Positions 15,654 to 22,795 of a stretch of 31,456 bases of DNA are shown here, piece after piece (the stretch's first letter is position 1; each line of letters starts with the position of its first letter). The position numbers were made by a program, and so were the translations under genes. Location of the stretch: assembly GCA_023438885.1 (NCBI GenBank), contig JAEXPS010000099.1, positions 1-31,456 of the forward strand, read 5' to 3'. Below the pieces are notes generated by a model, which had not been told where the DNA came from, did not search any database, and worked only from the letters and a program-made list of their open reading frames with translations. This stretch comes from Actinomycetes bacterium (GTDB lineage Bacteria > Actinomycetota > Actinomycetes > Actinomycetales > Cellulomonadaceae).

Positions 15654-16595
15654 CTAGGCGCCGAGCATGAAGTCCAGCGCCATGGCCGCTGTGTCCGCAC
15701 TGAGGGTGGGGACGTGGCGGCCGCCGGCGATGGTCCACAGCTCGACACCGCCACCGTCCGCGCAGCCCTGGTCGAACACGGTGCGGGTGGTCTCCGCGCC
15801 CTCGATCGACGTCTCGAGGTCGATCGCCGGGAACTGCTCGGCCGACAGGGCGCAGCCGTCGAGCTCGGCCCAGGTGGCCACGGTGTCCTCGGCCGAGGCC
15901 GACGACGCCCCCGCCGATCCGCCGTACGCGACGGTCTCGTCGCTGTCGCCGTGGATGTGCAGCACCCGCACGGGTTCGCTCGGCTGGCACCGGCTGGTGT
16001 CGTAGGGGAGGGTGCCGGCCAACGCGGTGATGGCGTCGACCTCGTCGGCCCGGTCGCAGGCGAACCGATGGGCCATGTAGCCGCCGTTGGAGTGGCCGAT
16101 CATCACCACCTGGTCGACGTCGTACGCGGCGCGGACCGTCGCGATGACGGAGCTGAGGTACGCGACGTCGTCGACGTCCGATCCGTAGAAGTCGCAGCAT
16201 CCGCCCTCGACGGCGTTCCAGAACTGGTCACCGGCCGGGTTCACCGTGCCCTCCGGCAGCGCCAGCAGGTAGCCGCGCTCGTCGGCGGTCGCGGACAGCC
16301 CGAAGAACGAGTCGTTCTCGGTCGAGTTGGAGGTGTAGCCGTGCAGGCCGACGACCAGCGGCACGGGGGTCGAAGGGTCGTAGCCCGGCGGCACGTGCAA
16401 CCGGAACGGCCGGTCGCCGAGCTCGACGGTGCCGGTGCTTCCGGGTGCGACGGTCGCGGCGGCGGCCGGCGTCCCGATCTGGCTCGGCGCCGTCCTGGTG
16501 GGTTGTGGGTCCTGGTCACCCGCCGAGCAGGCGGCGAGCGCCGCCACGGCGAGCGTGACCAGCGTGACCATGGCGTAGCGCGGGAGTCCCCCCAT
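15654..16595 (-). CDS. PHB-depolymerase-like esterase lipoprotein
   Basis: Exported alpha/beta hydrolase of 313 aa in the LpqC/polyhydroxybutyrate depolymerase-feruloyl esterase group. The signal peptide ends in a lipobox (ALAAC, Cys23), so the mature protein should be anchored to the outer face of the membrane. A Ser/Thr/Pro/Ala linker follows to about residue 55. Catalytic features are the oxyanion turn HGYTSN (85-90), nucleophile Ser169 in GHSNGGYM, Asp217 or Asp219 in HGDSDETV, and a His in GGRHVPT near the C-terminus. The GGCCDFYG...VDDVAYL block is typical of this family. AAAGGAT lies upstream of the chosen start. The in-vivo substrate is unknown; a short ester or plant-derived feruloyl sugar is possible. 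Confidence 0.84.
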   Translation of the reverse strand: MGGLPRYAMVTLVTLAVAALAACSAGDQDPQPTRTAPSQIGTPAAAATVAPGSTGTVELGDRPFRLHVPPGYDPSTPVPLVVGLHGYTSNSTENDSFFGLSATADERGYLLALPEGTVNPAGDQFWNAVEGGCCDFYGSDVDDVAYLSSVIATVRAAYDVDQVVMIGHSNGGYMAHRFACDRADEVDAITALAGTLPYDTSRCQPSEPVRVLHIHGDSDETVAYGGSAGASSASAEDTVATWAELDGCALSAEQFPAIDLETSIEGAETTRTVFDQGCADGGGVELWTIAGGRHVPTLSADTAAMALDFMLGA

Positions 16596-16640
16596 GAGTG
16601 GCGATCCTTTCTGGGTCGGCAGCCGCTGACCAGGGATTTT

Positions 16641-16662
16641 GGGCCTAGGTCAGGGTAGGCCC
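16641..16662. promoter_or_regulatory. Inverted repeat GGGCCT-N10-AGGCCC
   Basis: Six-base arms lie in the 113-bp gap between the divergent lipoprotein and VanY-like genes, just upstream of the latter's promoter box. It could be an operator; nothing else supports this. Confidence 0.35.
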
Positions 16663-16696
16663 GATGCCGCCCCGAGGGAGCGAAAGTTCCTGCCCC

Positions 16697-16702
16697 TACT
16701 AT
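16697..16702 (+). promoter_or_regulatory. Leaderless-type -10 box (TACTAT) of the VanY-like gene
   Basis: Strong TANNNT hexamer exactly 6 nt before the GTG at 16709. This supports that GTG over the upstream in-frame ATG at 16664, which lies ahead of the promoter box. Confidence 0.65.
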
Positions 16703-16708
16703 CGGCGG

Positions 16709-17560
16709 GTGCCCAGCCGCCCGCCTCGCTACCGCAGGCGCTCCCTGCGCACGGCGGTCGTCGCCACGGCCGTGGGCGCTCTGCTCGTGGGCGGGGGCAC
16801 GGCGCTGGCACTCCAGAAGGGAGCGCCTGACGACACGGCGAGCGCGCCGCCCGCGGCCCCGCTGGTGAACTCGTCGGCCGCACCGCTGCCGTCACCACCG
16901 GCCGCGCCGACCAAGGAACCGGCACCGACGCCCGAGCCGACGGCGGAGCCGACCGCCGTCGGCATCGACCTGGCCGCGTACTCGACGTCGGCCGCGGACA
17001 GCGTGTGGGTGCTCGTCAACAAGCAGCACCCGATCGAGCCGCTCGACTACGAACCGGCGGACCTCGTCGCGTTCCGGGGAACCACGATCCGCCAGGTCGC
17101 CGCTGGAGATCTGGAGGCGATGTTCGCCGCGGCCAAGGCCGACGGGGTGACGCTCGGGGTGCGGACGGCGTACCGCGGCTACGACCAGCAGGCGGCGATC
17201 CGCGCCGATGTCGAGCGGCGCCGCGGGTTCGAGCACGCCGAGAGGTACTCGGCCCGGCCCGGGTTCTCCGAGCACCAGACCGGGCTGTCGCTCGACCTGC
17301 ACTCTCCTTCCCAGCCGGGCTGCGACCTCGCCACCTGCTTCTCGAACACCGCCGAGGGCCAGTGGGTGGCGGCGCACGCCGCCGAGTACGGCTTCGTCGT
17401 GCGGTACACGCCCGAGAACACCGACGCCACCGGCTTCAGCCCGGAGGCGTGGCACCTGCGGTACGTCGGGCGGGAACTGGCGGCCTGGCTGCGCGACAAC
17501 GGCATCGGCTCCCTCGAGGAGGCCTTCGGCGTCACGGGCGGCCCCGACTACCCGTCCTGA
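16709..17560 (+). CDS. D-alanyl-D-alanine carboxypeptidase, VanY/M15 family
   Basis: Membrane-anchored zinc peptidase of 283 aa that should trim the terminal D-Ala from peptidoglycan stem peptides. A positively charged N-terminus is followed by a membrane helix (about 14-35), then a Pro/Ala/Glu-rich wall-spanning linker. The M15B domain has the zinc ligands His189 and Asp196 in SEHQTGLSLDLH, plus Glu246 and His249 in EAWHLRYVG, so all catalytic residues are present. The GTG at 16709 was chosen because a TACTAT promoter box ends 6 nt before it. A longer reading from the ATG at 16664 would place 15 extra residues, including a Cys, ahead of the promoter. No van regulatory genes are nearby, so a housekeeping wall role is more likely than vancomycin resistance. 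Confidence 0.9.
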   Translation: MPSRPPRYRRRSLRTAVVATAVGALLVGGGTALALQKGAPDDTASAPPAAPLVNSSAAPLPSPPAAPTKEPAPTPEPTAEPTAVGIDLAAYSTSAADSVWVLVNKQHPIEPLDYEPADLVAFRGTTIRQVAAGDLEAMFAAAKADGVTLGVRTAYRGYDQQAAIRADVERRRGFEHAERYSARPGFSEHQTGLSLDLHSPSQPGCDLATCFSNTAEGQWVAAHAAEYGFVVRYTPENTDATGFSPEAWHLRYVGRELAAWLRDNGIGSLEEAFGVTGGPDYPS

Positions 17561-17604
17561 CACCGGCCTGCCACCTGAGCAGCCGGGCCAGCCGGCGGGC
17601 GAAC

Positions 17605-17650
17605 GCGAGCCTCGGCGCGCCTGGGCGGGCCGAGGCACCACAAGGCTCGC
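17605..17650 (+). terminator. Overlapping hairpins downstream of the VanY-like gene
   Basis: Two mutually exclusive stems share bases. GCCTCGGC (17609-17616) can pair with GCCGAGGC (17629-17636). GCGAGCCT (17605-17612) can pair with AGGCTCGC (17643-17650). Both have perfect 8-bp arms. No T-run follows. It may be a terminator, or a switchable structure in the 169-bp gap before the next gene. Confidence 0.45.
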
Positions 17651-17717
17651 GCTGGCGGCGAGGGCACCCGGCCAACCCGAGGAGCCGCGCGTTGAGCGGG
17701 TGCATCGCCGAGCGGGC

Positions 17718-17723
17718 GAGAAT
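17718..17723 (+). promoter_or_regulatory. Weak leaderless-type -10 box (GAGAAT)
   Basis: The hexamer matches the A2/T6 positions of TANNNT and ends exactly 6 nt before the ATG at 17730. It is accepted mainly because the spacing equals that of its stronger neighbours. Confidence 0.35.
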
Positions 17724-17729
17724 AGGCGC

Positions 17730-18593
17730 ATGCCGCCTCGTCGCAGAACGGACCCCGACGCCGGCCGGGCGGCGCTCGCGGCCTGGCACGCCGCCGGAGA
17801 CGCGCCGGCGGTGAGGAGGCCTGGCACCGGAACCGCGGCTGGGGCCGGTGTCTCCGTCGCGGACCGCCGCACCGCCGTCCGGTTCACGCTCGAAGAGCTG
17901 GCCGACGTCGCTCCCGGCAACGCGGTCGAGGTGCGCGTGCCGCCGGACGGCGCCGTGCAGGCCGTCCCTGGCCCGCGACACACCCGCGGCACGCCGCCGA
18001 ACGTCGTCGAGACCGACCCGCAGACGTGGCTCGAGCTCGCCACCGGTGAGCTGACCTGGGCGGACGCCGTTGCTGCCGGCCGGGTGAGCGCGTCGGGGGA
18101 GCGGGCGGACCTCTCCGCGCTGCTGCCGCTGCAGGGTGCCCGGGCCCGTGGCCCGCATACTCGACCCATGACTGCCGCCCCCGTCCCGTTCCAGGTCCAC
18201 GAGTCCGGCGCCTACCTGCACGGCACGAAAGCGAGCTTGCAGATCGGGGAGCTGCTGGAGGCGGGCCGCCCCTCGAACTTCGGCGCCGGCCACGCCGCCG
18301 GCTACGTCTACGTCACCCAGACGCTCGACGCGGCGACGTGGGGCGCCGAGCTGGCCGTGGGCGAGGGCCGTGGCCACATCTACCTCGTCGAGCCCACGGG
18401 CGCGCTCGAGGACGACCCGAACCTCACCGACCAGCGCTTCCCCGGCAACCCGACGCGCTCGTACCGCACGCGCGAGCCGGTCCGCGTGGTGGGCGAGGTG
18501 ACCGACTGGGTGGGCCATCCGCCCGAGCAGCTCCAGACGATGCGGCAGCACCTGGCCGAGCTCGCCGCCCAAGGTGTCGAGGCCGACGACTGA
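17730..18593 (+). CDS. Sterol-carrier-family protein fused in frame to Arr ADP-ribosyltransferase
   Basis: One open frame of 287 aa carries two unrelated domains. Residues 1-146 match the small actinobacterial sterol-carrier-like family often found near purF, with RFTLEELADVAPGNAVEVR, GPRHTRGTPPNVVETD and TWADAVAAGRVSASG. Residues 147-287 are a complete rifampin ADP-ribosyltransferase (Arr), which modifies rifamycins with ADP-ribose from NAD. Arr landmarks are YLHGTKASL, TLDAATWGAELA, IYLVEPTG and DDPNLTDQRFPGNPTRSYR. There is no stop codon between the two. However, a separate CATACT promoter box and an ATG lie exactly at the junction, so Arr is probably also, or only, made on its own. The join (ALLPLQGARARGPHTRP) has codons unlike the rest and may be former intergenic DNA. 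Confidence 0.72.
   Translation: MPPRRRTDPDAGRAALAAWHAAGDAPAVRRPGTGTAAGAGVSVADRRTAVRFTLEELADVAPGNAVEVRVPPDGAVQAVPGPRHTRGTPPNVVETDPQTWLELATGELTWADAVAAGRVSASGERADLSALLPLQGARARGPHTRPMTAAPVPFQVHESGAYLHGTKASLQIGELLEAGRPSNFGAGHAAGYVYVTQTLDAATWGAELAVGEGRGHIYLVEPTGALEDDPNLTDQRFPGNPTRSYRTREPVRVVGEVTDWVGHPPEQLQTMRQHLAELAAQGVEADD
18156..18161 (+). promoter_or_regulatory. Leaderless-type -10 box (CATACT) inside the fusion frame
   Basis: The hexamer ends exactly 6 nt before the internal ATG at 18168 that would start a stand-alone Arr. This matches the spacing seen at the neighbouring starts. Confidence 0.5.
18168..18593 (+). CDS. arr: Arr, rifampin ADP-ribosyltransferase from internal start
   Basis: Alternative reading of the second domain as its own 141-aa gene, the normal size for Arr. 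It begins MTAAPVPFQVHESGAYLHGT and contains the full NAD- and rifamycin-binding core up to REPVRVVGEV. The ATG at 18168 has no Shine-Dalgarno but is preceded at 6 nt by CATACT. Arr inactivates rifamycins by ADP-ribosylating the ansa chain, and chromosomal copies are common in actinobacteria. Its codon use and GC match the neighbours, so I see no sign of recent acquisition. Confidence 0.7.
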   Translation: MTAAPVPFQVHESGAYLHGTKASLQIGELLEAGRPSNFGAGHAAGYVYVTQTLDAATWGAELAVGEGRGHIYLVEPTGALEDDPNLTDQRFPGNPTRSYRTREPVRVVGEVTDWVGHPPEQLQTMRQHLAELAAQGVEADD

Positions 18594-18608
18594 TCCGGCC
18601 GGCGTGCC

Positions 18609-18614
18609 TAGGAT
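18609..18614 (+). promoter_or_regulatory. Leaderless-type -10 box (TAGGAT)
   Basis: TANNNT hexamer exactly 6 nt before the GTG at 18621. No ribosome-binding site is visible. Confidence 0.55.
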
Positions 18615-18620
18615 CTCCAG

Positions 18621-18992
18621 GTGTCCGACGACCAGCCCCAGCCGGCCAGCGAGCCCGACGACGTCCCGGTGCCGGACGAGCCCGCGACGCCCGACGAGGC
18701 CACGCTCCAGCGCATCGCCACGCCCGGCACCGTCCGGCGTGCGCCGAGGTTCGGAGCGTTCATCGGGGCCGGGATCCTCGTCGGCGCCGTCCTCGGCGTC
18801 ATCCTGGCGACGGTTGTCGACACCGGCGCCCTCACGGGCTCTGGCGGCGGGGTGCTGCCGTTCCTCGACGGCGCGAACGGCGCGCGGGCGGTGACGGCCT
18901 TCGCCCTGGCGGGTGTCGGCGCGCTCGTCGGCGCGCTGCTGGCGCTCTGGGCGGATCGGCGGTCGCTGCGCCGAGGGCGTGTGCGACCATAG
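18621..18992 (+). CDS. Small two-helix membrane protein
   Basis: Protein of 123 aa of unknown function. The first 40 residues are acidic and proline-rich and probably cytoplasmic. Two hydrophobic segments follow: FGAFIGAGILVGAVLGVILA (about 44-63) and AVTAFALAGVGALVGALLAL (about 89-108). An Arg-rich tail (DRRSLRRGRVRP) fits a cytoplasmic C-terminus. The GTG start is supported by a TAGGAT box 6 nt upstream. It ends 4 bp before the purF GTG, a position where many actinobacteria carry a similar short membrane protein, but I cannot link it to purine synthesis. Confidence 0.75.
   Translation: MSDDQPQPASEPDDVPVPDEPATPDEATLQRIATPGTVRRAPRFGAFIGAGILVGAVLGVILATVVDTGALTGSGGGVLPFLDGANGARAVTAFALAGVGALVGALLALWADRRSLRRGRVRP
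18985..18990 (+). promoter_or_regulatory. Weak leaderless-type -10 box (GACCAT) of purF
   Basis: It matches A2/T6 of TANNNT and ends 6 nt before the purF GTG, overlapping the stop of the preceding gene. Weak alone; the spacing is the argument. Confidence 0.3.
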
Positions 18993-18996
18993 GCAC

Positions 18997-20541
18997 GTGG
19001 CCCGCCCGGACGGACGACTGACCCACGACCTCAACCCCCACGAGAAGGGTCCGCAGGACGCCTGCGGGGTCTTCGGTGTGTGGGCACCCGGCGAAGAGGT
19101 CGCCAAGCTGACGTACTTCGGGCTGTACGCCCTCCAGCACCGCGGCCAGGAGTCGGCGGGCATCGCGACGAGCAACGGCCAGCAGCTTCTGGTCTTCAAG
19201 GACATGGGCCTGGTCTCCCAGGTGTTCGACGAGACGTCGCTGGCCGCGCTGACCGGCCACCTGGCGATCGGGCACACGCGCTACTCCACCACCGGCGCCT
19301 CGACGTGGGAGAACGCGCAGCCGACCCTCGGGGCCACGGCCGCGGGCACGGTGGCGCTGGGTCACAACGGCAACCTGACCAACACCGCCGAGCTCGTCGA
19401 CCTCGTCGCCGAGCGGTACGGCAGCAAGCGACGCGGCGAGTTGGCCCGCGGCAACACCACGGACACCGCGGTGATCACCGCCCTGTTCGCCGGCGACCCG
19501 GACCACACCCTCGAGGCGACCGCGCTCGAGGTGCTGCCCCGGCTGCGCGGGGCGTTCGCGCTGGTCTTCATGGACGAGAACACCCTGTACGCCGCCCGCG
19601 ACCCGCAGGGCGTGCGGCCGCTGGTCCTGGGCCGGCTCGAGCGGGGTTGGGTCGTCGCCTCCGAAACGCCGGCCCTCGACATCGTCGGCGCGTCGATGGT
19701 CCGCGAGGTCGAGCCCGGTGAGCTGATCGCCATCGACGCGGACGGGCTGCGCTCCACGAAGTTCGCCACCGCGCAGCGGGCGGGCTGCGTGTTCGAGTAC
19801 GTCTACCTGGCCCGCCCGGACACCACGATCGCCGGCCGGTCGGTGCACGCGGCGCGGGTGGAGATGGGCCGGCGGCTCGCGGCGGAGCACCCGGCGGTGG
19901 CCGACCTGGTGATCCCGGTCCCCGAGTCCGGCACACCGGCCGCGGTCGGGTACGCCCAGGCGTCCGGCATCCCGTTCGGCCAGGGGCTGACGAAGAACGC
20001 GTACGTCGGCCGCACGTTCATCCAGCCGTCGCAGACCCTGCGCCAGCTCGGCATCCGGCTCAAGCTCAACCCGCTGCGCGAGCAGATCCGCGGCAAGCGC
20101 CTCGTCGTCGTCGACGACTCGATCGTCCGCGGCAACACCCAGCGCGCCCTGGTGCGGATGCTGCGCGAGGCAGGCGCGGCCGAGGTGCACGTGCGGATCT
20201 CCTCGCCGCCGGTGAAGTGGCCGTGCTTCTACGGCATCGACTTCGCCAGCCGGGCCGAGCTGATCGCCAACGGCCTGGGAGTCGACGAGATCGCGGCCTC
20301 GCTGGGCGCGGACTCCCTCGGCTACATCTCGCTGGAGGGCATGGTCCAGGCGACCGAGCAGCCGGCGAGCCAGCTGTGCACCGCCTGCTTCACGGGCCGC
20401 TACCCGATCGACCTGCCGCCCGACGATCGCCTGGGGAAGCATCTCCTCGAGCAGACCGAGCTGCCCCTCGGATCGCCGGAGGACGGCCTGGTGCACCTGG
20501 TGCCCGGAGCCGGTGGCGCAACCGCGCTGGAGCACCCGTGA
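18997..20541 (+). CDS. purF: Amidophosphoribosyltransferase PurF
   Basis: First committed enzyme of purine synthesis, forming phosphoribosylamine from PRPP and glutamine; 514 aa. A propeptide of 22 residues precedes the Ntn nucleophile Cys23 (DACGVFGVW), so self-processing is expected, as in Bacillus PurF. The glutaminase domain shows YALQHRGQESAGIA and GHTRYSTTG. The phosphoribosyltransferase domain has the PRPP loop VVVDDSIVRGNT. Cysteines in AGCVFEY, WPCFYGID and LCTACFTG match the ligand pattern of the iron-sulfur type. The GTG at 18997 gives the expected propeptide length; an ATG at 18913 lies inside the preceding gene. Its stop overlaps the purM start as GTGA. Confidence 0.96.
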   Translation: MARPDGRLTHDLNPHEKGPQDACGVFGVWAPGEEVAKLTYFGLYALQHRGQESAGIATSNGQQLLVFKDMGLVSQVFDETSLAALTGHLAIGHTRYSTTGASTWENAQPTLGATAAGTVALGHNGNLTNTAELVDLVAERYGSKRRGELARGNTTDTAVITALFAGDPDHTLEATALEVLPRLRGAFALVFMDENTLYAARDPQGVRPLVLGRLERGWVVASETPALDIVGASMVREVEPGELIAIDADGLRSTKFATAQRAGCVFEYVYLARPDTTIAGRSVHAARVEMGRRLAAEHPAVADLVIPVPESGTPAAVGYAQASGIPFGQGLTKNAYVGRTFIQPSQTLRQLGIRLKLNPLREQIRGKRLVVVDDSIVRGNTQRALVRMLREAGAAEVHVRISSPPVKWPCFYGIDFASRAELIANGLGVDEIAASLGADSLGYISLEGMVQATEQPASQLCTACFTGRYPIDLPPDDRLGKHLLEQTELPLGSPEDGLVHLVPGAGGATALEHP

Positions 20542-21650
20542 GCATCGAGGAGCCCCTGACCTACGCCGCCGCCGGCGTCGACACCGAGGCAGGCGACAAG
20601 GCCGTCGAGCTGATGAAGAGCGCGGTGCGGGCGACCCACGGCCCGGAGGTCATCGGGGGCGTCGGAGGCTTCGCCGGCCTCTTCGACGCCTCCGCGCTCA
20701 CTGCCTACCGCCGCCCGCTGCTGGCGACGTCGACGGACGGCGTGGGGACCAAGGTGGCGATCGCCCAGGCGATGGACGTCCACGACACCATCGGGTTCGA
20801 CCTGGTGGGCATGGTGGTCGACGACATCGTGGTGGTCGGTGCCAAGCCCCTGTTCATGACGGACTACATCGCGTGCGGTCACGTGGTGCCCGAGCGGATC
20901 GCCGCGGTGGTGCGCGGCATCGCCGCCGCGTGCCGGGTGGCCGGCACCGCGCTCGTCGGAGGGGAGACCGCGGAGCACCCGGGTCTTCTCGCGCCCGACG
21001 AGTACGACGTGGCCGGTGCCGCGACGGGCGTGGTCGAGGCGGACGAGATGCTCGGCCCGGACCGGGTGGCCGACGGCGACGTGCTGATCGCGCTCGCCTC
21101 GTCCGGCCTGCACTCCAACGGCTACTCGTTGGTCCGCGGCGCCGTCGCCCGGGCCGGGTGGGCGCTGGACAGGCATGTCGACGAGCTCGGCCGCACCCTC
21201 GGAGAGGAGCTGCTGGAGCCCACCCGCGTCTACGCAGCCCGGTGCCTCGCGCTCGTCGAGCGGGCGGCCGGCGGGGTGCACGCGTTCAGCCACGTCACGG
21301 GCGGGGGGCTCGCCGCCAACCTGGCGCGGGTGCTGCCCGCGGGCCTGGTGGGCGACGTGGACCGCTCGTCCTGGGTGGTGCCTCCGGTCTTCACGCTGGT
21401 GCGCAGCCTCGGCGGGGTGTCGTGGCACGACCTGGAGGCGACGCTGAACCTCGGCGTCGGCATGGTCGCCGTGGTCGGGCCCGAGGCCGTCGACGGCGTG
21501 CTGTCGCACGCAGCGGCGATCGGGCTTCCCGCCTGGCCGCTGGGCACGGTGCGAGGCCGCGACCCACAGCGGGACGTGGACCTGGTCACCGGGACCAAGG
21601 GTGTGCAGGGCGGCGCCGTGCGCCTGGCCGGCAGGTACCGCGAGAGCTAG
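20538..21650 (+). CDS. purM: Phosphoribosylformylglycinamidine cyclo-ligase PurM
   Basis: AIR synthetase, 370 aa, closing the imidazole ring from FGAM with ATP. It belongs to the same fold family as PurL. Characteristic segments are TYAAAGVDTEAGDKAVELMK at the N-terminus, GVGGFAGLFD, LLATSTDGVGTKVAIAQ, GFDLVGMVVDDIVVVGAKP, LVGGETAEHPG and FSHVTGGGLAANLARVLP. The GTG start overlaps the purF stop by 4 bp, so translation is probably coupled. Its TAG stop overlaps the stop of the convergent DUF3073 gene within the shared CTAG, leaving no intergenic DNA. Confidence 0.96.
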   Translation: MSIEEPLTYAAAGVDTEAGDKAVELMKSAVRATHGPEVIGGVGGFAGLFDASALTAYRRPLLATSTDGVGTKVAIAQAMDVHDTIGFDLVGMVVDDIVVVGAKPLFMTDYIACGHVVPERIAAVVRGIAAACRVAGTALVGGETAEHPGLLAPDEYDVAGAATGVVEADEMLGPDRVADGDVLIALASSGLHSNGYSLVRGAVARAGWALDRHVDELGRTLGEELLEPTRVYAARCLALVERAAGGVHAFSHVTGGGLAANLARVLPAGLVGDVDRSSWVVPPVFTLVRSLGGVSWHDLEATLNLGVGMVAVVGPEAVDGVLSHAAAIGLPAWPLGTVRGRDPQRDVDLVTGTKGVQGGAVRLAGRYRES

Positions 21651-21844
21651 TTCTCGTCGTCCTCGTCGCCGGCCCAGCGCTGCCAGACGTCGTCCGACTC
21701 GTCGGGAGGGGCATCGGTGACGACGTCGCGGTGGCTGCGTGACGAGAGCTCGGCCTCGAGGGCCCGGTAGTCGGTCGTCGGGCTCATGTACTTGAGCTCA
21801 CGAGCGACCTTCGTCTGCTTTGCCTTCTGACGGCCGCGCCCCAT
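21647..21844 (-). CDS. DUF3073 protein
   Basis: Small actinobacterial protein of 65 aa, function unknown. The start MGRGRQKAKQTKVARELKY is the conserved DUF3073 N-terminus: strongly basic, then YMSPTTDYRALEAEL, with an acidic tail ending DEDDEN. I chose the ATG at 21844, which follows GAGGGGG; a longer frame from 21961 would add unrelated residues. Genes of this family commonly sit beside purM in actinobacteria, and the same holds here with overlapping stop codons. The basic head and acidic tail might bind nucleic acid, but there is no direct evidence. Confidence 0.9.
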   Translation of the reverse strand: MGRGRQKAKQTKVARELKYMSPTTDYRALEAELSSRSHRDVVTDAPPDESDDVWQRWAGDEDDEN

Positions 21845-22286
21845 GGCATCGACCCCCTCTGACGTGGAAGCGGGGCGGCTCCGTGCTCGGACGGGCGGCC
21901 CCGGGGTGCTGTTGCGTCTCTTTGCAGGAAACGGTACATGGTCCCCGCTCATTCCGACCACCCGCGCCCGGCAGGCGGCTCCGCCGGGGTCCGCGAACCG
22001 GCTGGGACCTCGGTCCTGCGCGGGCGGGATTGTGACGCATGTCTCGTCGTTTTCGGGAGTTCGACACGCCCGATGGGACTAGGGGGGCGGCTGGGCGTGT
22101 TGAACCGATGTGTAACGTAAAGGTCAGGTGGATGGATTCGCCCGACTCGGGCCGAACGCCCGGTTTGTCTTGTGGCTGCCACGGGGGTGTGACAGCCTGG
22201 GGCCACCGGTCGATCCGACAGGCGAGTCATCCGCCCACGAGGCCGTTGACCTCGTGGTTGTTGTCACAACGTGGAGGTTTGCCGTC
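21845..22286. other. 442-bp intergenic region upstream of bldC and DUF3073
   Basis: No convincing gene on either strand; the short open frames have no family resemblance. It must contain the divergent DUF3073 and bldC promoters. The stretch 22030-22270 is less GC-rich than its surroundings and contains TTGAAC and TAACGT, but not at promoter spacing. A hairpin (22235-22257) and TTGTCACAA precede the bldC ribosome-binding site. BldC genes usually have long regulated leaders, so an untranslated leader here is plausible. Confidence 0.55.
22235..22257 (+). promoter_or_regulatory. Hairpin in the bldC leader
   Basis: CCACGAGG pairs perfectly with CCTCGTGG across a 7-nt loop, ending about 14 bp before the GGAGG ribosome-binding site. 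It may affect bldC translation, or form a protein-binding site. Confidence 0.45.
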
Positions 22287-22493
22287 ATGTCCCATCCGCC
22301 CGTTCAGCCGGAGAACCTGCTGACGCCGTCGGAGGTCGCCACGCTCTTCCGAGTCGACCCGAAGACGGTCACGCGGTGGGCGAGGGCTGGGAAGCTGTCG
22401 TCCATCCGCACCCTCGGTGGGCACCGTCGCTATCGCGAGTCCGAGGTCCGTGACTTGCTCGACGGGCTGCCGCAGCAGCGCCAGGTCGACTAG
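22287..22493 (+). CDS. bldC: BldC-type MerR-like developmental regulator
   Basis: DNA-binding protein of 68 aa, exactly the length of Streptomyces BldC. It consists of a single MerR-like winged HTH without a ligand domain. The core LLTPSEVATLFRVDPKTVTR and GGHRRYRESEVRDLL is nearly identical to BldC as I remember it. BldC binds head-to-tail on direct repeats and times the switch to development in Streptomyces. In non-sporulating actinobacteria its role is less clear. The start is fixed by GGAGG at good spacing; the frame is open upstream but without coding character. Confidence 0.93.
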   Translation: MSHPPVQPENLLTPSEVATLFRVDPKTVTRWARAGKLSSIRTLGGHRRYRESEVRDLLDGLPQQRQVD

Positions 22494-22516
22494 GACCTGT
22501 CGCGCCCCGGACGTCG

Positions 22517-22795
22517 TCAGTGGCGCGCGATGCGCCTGACGATGCCGGTGACGACGGCCGCGGCGAGCGCCGCGGCCACCCCGAGCACCACCCTGGCCCG
22601 GATGCGGTCCTCGCGATCGGCATCCGGGGCCGCGGCGTCGTGCACGAGCCGCCGTCCGGAGTCGACGGCGGCGGAGACCCGGGTCCTCGGGTCGAACCAT
22701 CCCGTCAGCTCGTCGATGGTCGCCGTCAGGTCGCCGCGAGCGGCGCGTACGTCGCCCTCCAGCTGGCGCATCTTCTCGTCGTACGTACCGGCCAT
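22517..22795 (-). CDS. DUF3618 protein
   Basis: Small protein of 92 aa. The N-terminal half is charged and helical (MRQLEGDVRAARGDLTATIDEL matches the DUF3618 start), and a single membrane helix lies near the C-terminus (VVLGVAAALAAAVVTGIV), ending RRIARH. Its ATG shares one base with the stop of the Holin-X gene (TGATG). It is the last gene of a three-gene leftward unit of small membrane proteins. DUF3618 is usually paired with Holin-X proteins in actinobacteria, which suggests a shared envelope role; the function is not known. Confidence 0.85.
   Translation of the reverse strand: MAGTYDEKMRQLEGDVRAARGDLTATIDELTGWFDPRTRVSAAVDSGRRLVHDAAAPDADREDRIRARVVLGVAAALAAAVVTGIVRRIARH

Noticed and set aside
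16709..17560. Vancomycin-resistance role for the VanY-like peptidase
   Set aside because: No vanHAX or VanRS genes are present; the context is housekeeping.
18832..20535. 567-aa minus-strand open frame opposite purF
   Set aside because: Shadow of PurF with no recognisable domain.
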